The notes under the pieces were generated by a model, which saw only the letters and a list, made by a program, of their open reading frames with translations, did not search any database and was not told the DNA's origin. The translations under genes and the position numbers were made by a program. From the NCBI GenBank assembly GCA_937898205.1, contig CALEJC010000120.1, positions 1 to 6,371 on the forward strand: a stretch of DNA of 6,371 bases, given 5' to 3'. Below are positions 1 through 6,360 of this stretch, one piece after another (position 1 is the first letter of the stretch; each line of letters starts with the position of its first letter). This DNA comes from an uncultured Bacteroidales bacterium (GTDB taxonomy: Bacteria; Bacteroidota; Bacteroidia; Bacteroidales; UBA932).

Positions 1-1254
1 GGTGCCTGTGCGACCGTAGTCGACAGGTCTGCCCGTGCTTGAAGCAAATGAACACTCGACAAACACGTTTCCATGATCGTCAGCGCCGTTGCGCACCCAA
101 GAGAACGGACCTGCGGTGCAGAGGAAGCGGCTCTTGTAGGCAAAGAGGCTGCCGCGTCCAAGGATTGTGTCGCCGTCGCCGTCGAGAGTGCACTCATTCA
201 TATAGATGGTGCCGTTGGCCTGAAGAGCATCTCCTGAACCCTTGATGTAGACGTTGTCAAGAGCGATGCGCTCACCATTGAGCAGCAGACCTTCGGCTTG
301 TCCGCGGAGGTCGGTTGCGATGTAGATATCCTCAATCACGATATCATGGCTGTTGTCAAGCATAAACGCAGCTCTACGAGAAGGGAATGTGCCTCTCCAC
401 TCGTTGGTCTTGACGGTCATCGGATGAGGGTTGAATACCTCATTGTTTGGGTAGTGCACTTTGGTTACATCCGATCCGGAACCGCTGATCCTGACGTGGG
501 TCTTGTTGCGCGCATAGACAAGCTCTTCGTAGTCGCCGGCCTTAACCTCAATATTATACCATTCCTCGCAGAAATCAGGGATATGATCGAGCGCGCCCTG
601 CACGGTGTTGAAGTCTCCTGCGCCACTTGCGTCCACTACAAGGGTCTGTCCCTGAGGCGCTTCCGACTTGGTTGTGAAGCTCCATCTGTCTTCTTTGCTC
701 ACTCCTTTGAAGCTTCCGTCTGCAATGTTCAGCACTCCTTCGTCGATGGTGACATAGTATTTCTTGCCATACTCCAGCATGTTATTGTGCAGGTAGATGG
801 TAGCCACATTGTCATGGACGATGATAGGGTGGAAGTGGAAAGCATCGGTAAATCCGCCAATGATGGTGAGCTGGTACTCAGGAGGAGTGGGCTCTGCTGT
901 GCCTGAAGGAGTTCCGGGCACGGTGTTGCGGTTGGTTGCCATGAAGTCTCTGCTGTAGTCATAAGGCACTTTGGCATAATCACAATCAGGGCCGTAGGTG
1001 CGTGACTTGGTCGGTCCGGCAGGGATGCTCATATCCAGGCTGTCCACAATCTCGCCAGTGCGTGCGTCATAGACCTTGATCCATCCTTGATTGCCCACAG
1101 TAGGGTTTTCGGCAAATCTAAGTACAAGGTGAGTGTCGGGATTGATATTCTTTGCTCCTTGGGCAGGATACAGTTCGACGCCCTCAATCACCTTCGGAGC
1201 GCAGCTGCTGAGCAGAAGGGCCGCAGCTGCAAAAAAAGACAATGTCGCTTTCAT
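1..1254 (-). CDS. Ig-like domain plus CE8 pectinesterase-like lipoprotein (3' end outside window)
   Basis: This is an open frame of 418 codons from the ATG at 1254-1252 to the window edge, with no stop, so the C-terminus is missing. Residues 1-18 form a lipoprotein signal ending in the lipobox LSSC (Cys18), which predicts a lipid-anchored envelope protein. Residues ~25-196 resemble a Big_5/SbsA-type Ig-like domain: an opening around PAQGAKNINPDT, then KYYVTIDEGVL and a closing WSFTTK strand. Residues ~203 onward are a CE8 right-handed beta-helix, opening with VVDASGAGDFNTVQGAL. CE8 enzymes hydrolyse methyl esters of homogalacturonan. The first active-site block is kept (GQAEGL, Gln319) and the two acidic positions align to Asp342 (GSGDAL) and Asp362 (GDGDTILG). 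The Gln normally before the first Asp (QDTLY) is Gly341 here. The LGRPW Arg block would lie beyond the window. It starts 12 bases after the preceding gene, so it is probably the third gene of the operon. Family assignment is firm; activity on methyl-pectin is less certain. Confidence 0.88.
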   Translation of the reverse strand, partial: MKATLSFFAAAALLLSSCAPKVIEGVELYPAQGAKNINPDTHLVLRFAENPTVGNQGWIKVYDARTGEIVDSLDMSIPAGPTKSRTYGPDCDYAKVPYDYSRDFMATNRNTVPGTPSGTAEPTPPEYQLTIIGGFTDAFHFHPIIVHDNVATIYLHNNMLEYGKKYYVTIDEGVLNIADGSFKGVSKEDRWSFTTKSEAPQGQTLVVDASGAGDFNTVQGALDHIPDFCEEWYNIEVKAGDYEELVYARNKTHVRISGSGSDVTKVHYPNNEVFNPHPMTVKTNEWRGTFPSRRAAFMLDNSHDIVIEDIYIATDLRGQAEGLLLNGERIALDNVYIKGSGDALQANGTIYMNECTLDGDGDTILGRGSLFAYKSRFLCTAGPFSWVRNGADDHGNVFVECSFASSTGRPVDYGRTGT

Positions 1255-1266
1255 ATAGTAGTGGTT

Positions 1267-1749
1267 TTATTTTACCGGGTTCCAGCCTCGGAGAATATTC
1301 TCGCGAGTGTATTCAGCTGCTTGAGCATCAGTGAGTTGATGTGACCAGCTGACGCGTTTTGAGATGTCTGCTCCAGGGCCGAAGTTTTTATATTCGGCAT
1401 AGAATGCGGTCTTCTCGCGCTCTGGTCTGTTCCAGTTGTGCCAGCCTTCAGGACGGATGTGATCGCCGAGCTCACACTGGAGATATACCACATTGGCGTA
1501 ATCTCTCCACGGGCGGCCGAGCATCACCTTGGTGATCCCTTGCTCTGCTGTAAACTTGCAGTCCTTGAAGACATAGCCAAACTTCTCGCCTTGCGAAGTG
1601 GATGCTGCCGTGATGTAACTGTCTCTGCGCGAATGTATCAGGCAGTTTTCAAAGAGCACAGTGCCGGGACCGAAGATAAAGTCGGTAGTGCCTTCGATAT
1701 AGCAGTCGTAGTAGAAGCTGCGGCAGGTCTCTCCCTCATTGTTGTAGTC
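1267..1749 (-). pseudogene. Out-of-frame C-terminal part of the CE8 pectin methylesterase module
   Basis: This stretch continues the CE8 module of the preceding gene in the +1 frame. It begins with the codons for DYNNEGETCRS and ends at the TAA at 1269-1267, about 160 codons. It carries everything the upstream part lacks: the second catalytic Asp block (CYIEGTTDFIFG), the strand YVFKDCKF, and the arginine block LGRPWRDY. It ends with a normal-looking tail, ENILRGWNPVK. The frame stays open further upstream to an ATG at 1887, but that part (1887-1750) is only a shadow of the CE8 coding sequence and has no CE8 likeness. No start codon is well placed at the break, so this segment is probably not made independently. 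The catalytic residues are undamaged, so the break is either very recent or a sequencing or assembly error. Confidence 0.8.
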
Positions 1750-4057
1750 CGTAGGTGTAGATCGTGTCCTGATGTGCGATGATGCGGCAGCGGTGGAAGT
1801 AGATGCAGTCTCCGTTGGTGAGGAGAGCAACTGCTTGTCCGACCACAGGACCCGGACCTGCATCGTTACGGATGGAGAGGTCTTCAAATGTCACATAACT
1901 TGCGTCCACCATCACCGAAGCGCTGCCGGTAGTGCCGATCTCGTCTGCCATGTCAGGCCAGAGGTCGCGTGCGGCGTTGCTGTATGTGAGGACGGTATTG
2001 TTGGCGCCGCAACCCTTGATGACAAGATTTCTCTTGCTTGCAGGGATGATGATGCGCTCATTGTAGATGCCTGATTTGATGAGGATTGTAGTGGTGTTGT
2101 TGCGGTAGTCAGGCACTGCATCGATGGCCTCCTGCACTGTGAGGTAGTCGCCTCTTCCGTCTTGGTCCACTACTATATCATACCTCACGAGGTGCTTTGC
2201 GAGTTCAGGGATCTGGTCCTTGATCATAGCACAAGCGATGTCGCAGTTTCTGCGTGCTCCACGGGCATTTGAGTGAGTGTTATCTTCTTTGCCGGCAGGC
2301 ATTGCGGCGCAAGTGCCAGGCTCTACCCACATAAAATATGGTCTTGAGGCGAGGTCGCCGGCCTTGCTGAGCCACTCGATGGTCGCACTCTCCATGTCAA
2401 GAAGCACAGTGCCGGTTTCTTTGGCTACTGCCTTCATGGCTTCAGGATATTCGCCTAGAGTCTCTGTATCCAGCACGTTGTCTTTGAAGTGTCTGCGTGC
2501 TACAGATGTGCAGAGGACAGGTGTCGCGCCGATTTCGCGGGCTGTCTTGATGAACATTCTGAGATAGTCCTGGTAGTCTGTCCACGCTTCGGCATAGGTA
2601 CCGGTCTTGCCGACCTTCTGGTCATTATGTCCAAACTGGATGAAGAGGTAGTCACCAGCTCTCATGTTGGCTTTTACCACATCCCAAAGTCCCTGATCGA
2701 CAAAACTTCTGGTGCTGCGTCCGTTCTTTGCATAATTGATGACTCTCACGCTGTCGTCAAAGAAGTTTTCAAGCACCATGCCCCAGCCGCGCTCAGGATT
2801 GCCCTTGCTGATGTCCTTGTCGGCCATTGTCGAGTCGCCGATGCTGTGGATGGTCAACTTCACGGAGCTCTCCGGCACAGGAAGGTCAAGAGTGTTGCCT
2901 GCCTCTGTGCGAAGCTTCTTAGGGACAGTCCTGGCCGGGAGGACCTCATAGCTATAAGGGATCTCAATCTCTCCCTGGCTCTCAGGAGTGTACTTCTCGC
3001 GGAATGTATTGCCTTTGAATACCCATGCTTTGGCTTTGCTGTCGGCCTTGAATATGTTTTTTACGCCTTTCTCAAAGTAGTTGCCCTCAATGAGGAATTC
3101 GGCGTCAACGAGCGCGTTGATTGCGACAGAGCGGTTGCCTGCGCAGTTGTAGTAGTTGTTAAGAAGGTGGATGGTGCCATAGCGTGCTACCGGCATCCTC
3201 ACATCGCAACCGCTGCCCCAGATGCAGTAGGCAAATGTGATGTTGAAGTTGTCAACCTGCGACGGAGCAGAACCGTTGGTGATGAGGTTGGAGGCTTTGT
3301 GGTCGTAGGCCTTGTCTGTATACTGGAAAATGCAATAGCTGACAGTGATGAAGTCAGAGGCGCTGTTGATGTCAAAGTTGCCGTCCATGCCGTCGGTGAA
3401 TGTGCAATGATCCACCCAGATGTGCTTTGAACCATTTGAGATAGTCAGAAGATCGGCTCCGCCCACATCTATTGTGCCCGGGCCGTCAAATGCAATATTT
3501 CTGATGATTATGTTGCTGCAGTTGGAGAGAGATAAGATGCCGGATTTGCGATAGCTCTCTTTTTCATCCCCGGTGGCGTCGATGATGGCCTGTCGGGTGT
3601 TGAGCTCTCTCTCTTCTTTGATCTTGGCGCCGTTGGAAAGAGTGCCGCCGCCACCGTGGCTGGACATCTGCTTGACTCCTTTTTTCTCAAGGAGGTCAAT
3701 GATTTCCTGACTCACTGTAAACTCTGTGCGGATATGGGCGTCGTTGACTCCTAGGAATGTCTTGTCCTGAAGGCCCTTGAACTCAATGGTCTTGGACACG
3801 ATGAAGTCACCTTTGCTTCCGTCAAATACGATCACATCATAGTCTTTGACGGACTTGATGATGTCGGCTCTCATGTCGAAGCCGTTGCTTTGGAGCACTA
3901 TTGTTCTGGCTGAATCGCCTCCCGTGAGATTGTAGGTGCCGCCTTGCAATGTCTGCATTGTGGCCCAGCCAAATGGCTTATTGGTATCATATCCCTCTTC
4001 TGCCTTCGCCCCGAAGACAAATGCACTCAAAGTGAGTGCGAGTATGAGTTTTTTCAT
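1736..4057 (-). CDS. Secreted multidomain pectinase: PL1 lyase, CE12 acetylesterase, CE8 methylesterase (CE8 cut by frameshift)
   Basis: As read, 773 residues starting MKKLILALTL with a Sec signal peptide, probably cleaved near AKA-EEG. Residues ~30-395 are a PL1-type pectate lyase with the WVDHCTF block (His217), an acidic probable calcium site DGMDGNFD (222-229), and the R-x-P-x-x-R-x-G-x-x-H block from Arg287. A Gly-rich loop (SSHGGGG, 132-138) interrupts the fold. Residues ~398-624 are an SGNH hydrolase of the CE12 rhamnogalacturonan acetylesterase type: GDST (nucleophile Ser409), NGRS (445-448), GHND (476-479) and DNTH (Asp592, His595). Residues ~625 onward are a CE8 pectin methylesterase with QAVAL (Gln741) and HQDTIY (Gln763, Asp764). 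The frame then ends at TGA, six residues after HQDTIY, and the remainder lies in the +1 frame down to 1267. Repaired, the protein would be about 929 residues. It starts 10 bases after the lyase gene, with AAAGGG four bases before the ATG, so translational coupling is plausible. The product as read would keep lyase and acetylesterase but lose methylesterase. Confidence 0.9.
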   Translation of the reverse strand: MKKLILALTLSAFVFGAKAEEGYDTNKPFGWATMQTLQGGTYNLTGGDSARTIVLQSNGFDMRADIIKSVKDYDVIVFDGSKGDFIVSKTIEFKGLQDKTFLGVNDAHIRTEFTVSQEIIDLLEKKGVKQMSSHGGGGTLSNGAKIKEERELNTRQAIIDATGDEKESYRKSGILSLSNCSNIIIRNIAFDGPGTIDVGGADLLTISNGSKHIWVDHCTFTDGMDGNFDINSASDFITVSYCIFQYTDKAYDHKASNLITNGSAPSQVDNFNITFAYCIWGSGCDVRMPVARYGTIHLLNNYYNCAGNRSVAINALVDAEFLIEGNYFEKGVKNIFKADSKAKAWVFKGNTFREKYTPESQGEIEIPYSYEVLPARTVPKKLRTEAGNTLDLPVPESSVKLTIHSIGDSTMADKDISKGNPERGWGMVLENFFDDSVRVINYAKNGRSTRSFVDQGLWDVVKANMRAGDYLFIQFGHNDQKVGKTGTYAEAWTDYQDYLRMFIKTAREIGATPVLCTSVARRHFKDNVLDTETLGEYPEAMKAVAKETGTVLLDMESATIEWLSKAGDLASRPYFMWVEPGTCAAMPAGKEDNTHSNARGARRNCDIACAMIKDQIPELAKHLVRYDIVVDQDGRGDYLTVQEAIDAVPDYRNNTTTILIKSGIYNERIIIPASKRNLVIKGCGANNTVLTYSNAARDLWPDMADEIGTTGSASVMVDASYVTFEDLSIRNDAGPGPVVGQAVALLTNGDCIYFHRCRIIAHQDTIYTYGLQQ

Positions 4058-4067
4058 ATTACCCTTT

Positions 4068-5672
4068 CTAGTTGTTGATTACATAGTTGATCAGAGAAGA
4101 CATCTTGTTGATGTAGTCTGATGTGGAGATGATCATCTGGTCTCCACCGGTGTACCTATATGGAGAGGTGTCATATTGGTCTCCCACATTGGTGGAAACA
4201 TAGTCTGTCGACTTGCTTGGAGTGCTGTCCGGACAAGGTTTATATGGGTTTGATGTGTTGCGCATCGGGCTGAGCCAGCAACCTTCGCTGTTCTGAGCCT
4301 TGATGATGTCTTTGACGGCTTTATCATCCACGGTGATGGCTCTTCTCACAGTGTAGTATTCCTGAAGAGGCACAAGCTCATTGCTTGCAAGAGGGGAGTT
4401 CTTTGTGAGCTCCTCTGCCGGTATCTTCAAAAGCTCTTCATATTGTGCTCTGAGTGCTTTTGTGTTTACCCAGGCGGCAGAGCCGTAGTGGCCGATGGTG
4501 TTGCTGATATCCTGATTGTGGAAGTACCTTCCGTTGAAAACATTGCTTCCTTCGCGGTGGACATACTGTGGAAGGCCGGTCTCTGGCTGGATAAATCTTG
4601 GCACTAGGAATGCGTCAGGGTCTGAGGATTTTCTTCCCCATTTCTCTACCTCTTCTGCAGGAAGTTTCTGGGATTCAAGGTAATCAAGAGCTGCCGGGAT
4701 GCCTGAGAGGAATCTTGTGTCGCCGGTGAGTCGGTAGTAGCTCATCAGCAAGCGAATGCAGCGCACGGTGGTAGAGGAACTGATGCCTCTTGGCTCGTAT
4801 GAGCGGGCGTGAGCGGGTTTGAGGTCGGCAACTGTATACTGGTCGCTCCAGCCCGGATATGGCTGTCCCTGCTGGAGAAGGATGATCAGGCGCATTGCTC
4901 TGAGGATAGGCTCCTTAAGACCTGGGACGCCGAGGGACTGGTAGCACTGAAGGAGGAAATCTGTAGCCTGAGGGATCACATCGTCGTTGAGTGTGATAAA
5001 TGAAGAATAGTCTTCCTTGCCCTGGAAAGGGTGGTTGTTCATGAGAGGATATCTCTGTGGCCATCCGCCGACAGGGTACTGGCTCTCAAGCACAAAGTCG
5101 ATGGCCTTTTCAAGCGCAGGAAGGAACTTAGGGTCATACTTCTCCACATAAATCCTCAGAAGGAACTTCGCGCAGTCTGTGGTGCAGCTGTCGTCATAAG
5201 TAGCATTGCCATAGTAATGCTGATACTCCTCAAGTCTCCATCCGCTGTGGCCGATGGTCCTGTACCACTCTTTGAGAGACTCTTCGCCTGCAAAGTCAAA
5301 AAGATAGTTCCAGCCGCCGCTCTCGTGCTGTCCCCAGATGAGAGCGCTTGCTACTTTACATGCAGCATCATAGTAGTATTCGTCTCCGGTTGCATGGTAT
5401 GCGTCCAGGAGGATCTGTCCTACTGCAGGGGTGCTTGGAGACTGAGTCCAGACGATGCTTCTTTTGGACTCCATCTCTCCCCACTGTCTGGAGAGGTCAG
5501 GGAGGTAGTTCCATGCAAATCCGCCGTTATAGCTGACCTTATTCATCATAAACTCAGTGCCGGCTTTCATTGCGGTCAATGCCTGATCCTTGACTTTATT
5601 GTCTTTTGCTGAAATGTAAAATGGAGTTAAAATTAGGATTAGTGTCAGTAGTAGGGTCTTAGAATTCTTCAT
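4068..5672 (-). CDS. pelA: Secreted pectate lyase, PL10 (PelA/Pel-15E) family, with C-terminal extension
   Basis: 534 residues with a Sec signal peptide (MKNSKTLLLTLILILTPFYISA, probable cleavage after Ala22). PL10 enzymes have an alpha/alpha-toroid fold and cleave de-esterified polygalacturonate by calcium-dependent beta-elimination. Supporting blocks are YNGGFAWNY (48-56), the WGEME segment, SGGWNYLFDF (118-127), GGWPQRYP (202-209), the active-site block FITLNDDVI (225-233), GWSDQY (274-279) and PAHARSYEP (286-294). The last ~100 residues, from about 430, contain WLSPM and a polar stretch rich in Ser, Thr and Asp; I do not recognise a domain there. The usual catalytic module is roughly 330 residues, so both this tail and the segment 340-420 make the protein long for the family. 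It is the first gene of the leftward operon. The ATG at 5672 was chosen because it gives a complete signal peptide and sits about 20 bases past the predicted transcription start. Confidence 0.9.
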   Translation of the reverse strand: MKNSKTLLLTLILILTPFYISAKDNKVKDQALTAMKAGTEFMMNKVSYNGGFAWNYLPDLSRQWGEMESKRSIVWTQSPSTPAVGQILLDAYHATGDEYYYDAACKVASALIWGQHESGGWNYLFDFAGEESLKEWYRTIGHSGWRLEEYQHYYGNATYDDSCTTDCAKFLLRIYVEKYDPKFLPALEKAIDFVLESQYPVGGWPQRYPLMNNHPFQGKEDYSSFITLNDDVIPQATDFLLQCYQSLGVPGLKEPILRAMRLIILLQQGQPYPGWSDQYTVADLKPAHARSYEPRGISSSTTVRCIRLLMSYYRLTGDTRFLSGIPAALDYLESQKLPAEEVEKWGRKSSDPDAFLVPRFIQPETGLPQYVHREGSNVFNGRYFHNQDISNTIGHYGSAAWVNTKALRAQYEELLKIPAEELTKNSPLASNELVPLQEYYTVRRAITVDDKAVKDIIKAQNSEGCWLSPMRNTSNPYKPCPDSTPSKSTDYVSTNVGDQYDTSPYRYTGGDQMIISTSDYINKMSSLINYVINN

Positions 5673-5698
5673 TTTTTATGGATATTTGTTCACATTAC

Positions 5699-5706
5699 CA
5701 AAAGTA
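5699..5706 (-). promoter_or_regulatory. Candidate -7 promoter element for the pectinase operon
   Basis: On the minus strand this reads TACTTTTG, an exact match to the Bacteroidetes -7 consensus TAnnTTTG. It lies 26 bases before the lyase ATG, giving an inferred 5' leader of about 20 bases. A TTG at 5733-5731 (within TTGACA) could be the -33 element, but its 24-base spacer is slightly longer than the usual 17-23. The call rests on motif and position only. Confidence 0.5.
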
Positions 5707-5728
5707 CAAAAATTATCGCTATTTTTGT
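5706..5728. repeat. Perfect 8+8 inverted repeat in the divergent promoter region, possible operator
   Basis: ACAAAAAT (5706-5713) and ATTTTTGT (5721-5728) are exact reverse complements separated by TATCGCT. The repeat lies between the two opposing -7 elements, overlapping the outer base of the leftward one and most of the rightward one. A dimeric regulator bound here could control both transcription units. The arms are A/T-rich, so chance is a real alternative; no regulator gene is in the window. Confidence 0.4.
5720..5727 (+). promoter_or_regulatory. Candidate -7 promoter element for the cupin gene
   Basis: TATTTTTG matches TAnnTTTG exactly and ends 27 bases before the ATG at 5755, again implying a leader of about 20 bases. 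I see no TTG at the accepted 17-23 base distance upstream, so the -33 part is missing or degenerate, as expected for a promoter needing an activator. The surrounding AT-rich sequence raises the odds of a chance match. Confidence 0.45.
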
Positions 5729-5754
5729 GTCAATAAGCAGAAAATACACACTAT

Positions 5755-6207
5755 ATGAAAAGATTTCTTCTCCCTATCCTTGCTTTGGCAGGATTACTTT
5801 TTGTTTCTTGCTGTAACAACGCAGCAGAAGGCACAACCGACAACACAAACACAGAACAGACAATGACAAAACAAAGCGACAATTTCCTCTTTGCATCTGA
5901 GATTCCTTGGGCAGATGCAGGCGGTGGTGCTGAGCGTCAGGTCCTCGGCTACAACGATAACATCATGATGGTTAAGGTTAAGTTTGATAAAGGTGAGGTC
6001 GGTGCAATGCACTCTCATCCACACTCTCAGGTAACCTATGTTGCATCAGGTAAATTTGAATTTACAGTAGGTGATGTGACAAAGATTGTTGAGGCAGGTG
6101 ATGCCCTCTACAAGCAGCCAAACATCGAGCACGGTTGCGTGTGTCTCGAGGCTGGTATCCTTATTGACTGTTTCAATCCAATGCGTGATAACTTCATCGC
6201 TGAATAA
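5755..6207 (+). CDS. kdgF: KdgF-type cupin (unsaturated uronate ring-opening protein) with apparent lipoprotein signal
   Basis: 150 residues. The C-terminal ~114 form a single cupin domain resembling KdgF, which converts 4,5-unsaturated galacturonate to its linear keto form after lyase action. Cupin motif 1 is HSHPHSQVTYV with metal ligands His86, His88 and probably Gln92; motif 2 is GDALYKQPNIEHG with His126. The KdgF signature of Asp-x-Phe-x3-Arg near the C-terminus is present as DCFNPMR (Asp138, Phe140, Arg144). The N-terminus MKRFLLPILALAGLLFVSC looks like a lipoprotein signal, with Cys19 as the likely lipidated residue (FVSC, imperfect at -3), followed by an Asn/Thr-rich linker. An in-frame ATG at 5863 (Met37) would instead give a cytoplasmic protein of 114 residues, the usual KdgF size. 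I prefer 5755 because signal, lipobox and linker are coherent and the promoter is just upstream. It is transcribed divergently from the lyases whose products it would process. Confidence 0.85.
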   Translation: MKRFLLPILALAGLLFVSCCNNAAEGTTDNTNTEQTMTKQSDNFLFASEIPWADAGGGAERQVLGYNDNIMMVKVKFDKGEVGAMHSHPHSQVTYVASGKFEFTVGDVTKIVEAGDALYKQPNIEHGCVCLEAGILIDCFNPMRDNFIAE

Positions 6208-6224
6208 CATTCATACATAAACCG

Positions 6225-6254
6225 GAAGGCCTCTCACTCTCGTGGGAGGCCTTC
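6225..6254 (+). terminator. Rho-independent terminator after the cupin gene
   Basis: GAAGGCCTCTCAC (6225-6237) pairs with GTGGGAGGCCTTC (6242-6254), a 13-bp GC-rich stem with one G-U pair and a TCTC loop. It is followed by a T-rich tail (TTCTTATTCTT). It begins 18 bases after the cupin stop codon. The tail is interrupted by C and A, but the stem is very stable. Confidence 0.85.
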
Positions 6255-6280
6255 TTCTTATTCTTCCACCACAGTCACCT

Positions 6281-6360
6281 GAAATCGCCTCCCGTGTGCG
6301 GAGACTAGTCATTTTGCCCACATCGCACAGCAGAAACCCCCTCCTGTGTGCGCTGGAGAC
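6281..6360. repeat. Imperfect direct repeat, two copies, in the terminal intergenic stretch
   Basis: The units at 6281-6305 and 6333-6360 share the pattern GAAAyCsCCTCCyGTGTGCG followed by GGAGAC, starting 52 bases apart. The second copy has two extra bases (CT) before GGAGAC. Each unit can fold a small hairpin, CTCC pairing with GGAG around a GTGTGCG-containing loop. The function is unknown; it may belong to a dispersed intergenic repeat family or be the start of a longer array beyond the window. Nothing else that I can call a gene lies between 6255 and 6371. Confidence 0.5.

Noticed and set aside
298..906. 202-codon open frame on the plus strand
   Set aside because: It is antisense to the CE8 lipoprotein gene, which has a lipobox, Ig-like domain and CE8 motifs. 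The shadow frame has none.
1255..1266. Promoter or terminator between the trimodular gene and the CE8 lipoprotein gene
   Set aside because: The gap is only 12 bases with no hairpin or promoter motif, which fits simple operon read-through.
1736..1749. Programmed ribosomal frameshift at the CE8 break
   Set aside because: Re-pairing of the CAA-decoding tRNA one base forward gives AAT, a poor match. There is no upstream Shine-Dalgarno-like stimulator or clear downstream pseudoknot that I can see.
2489..3430. 313-codon open frame on the plus strand
   Set aside because: It is antisense to the PL1/CE12 coding region, whose motifs are unmistakable. The translation shows no signal, domain or family likeness and is a shadow of biased codon use.
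5031..5612. 193-codon open frame on the plus strand opposite the PL10 gene
   Set aside because: It lies entirely within the PL10 coding sequence on the other strand and shows no recognisable protein features.
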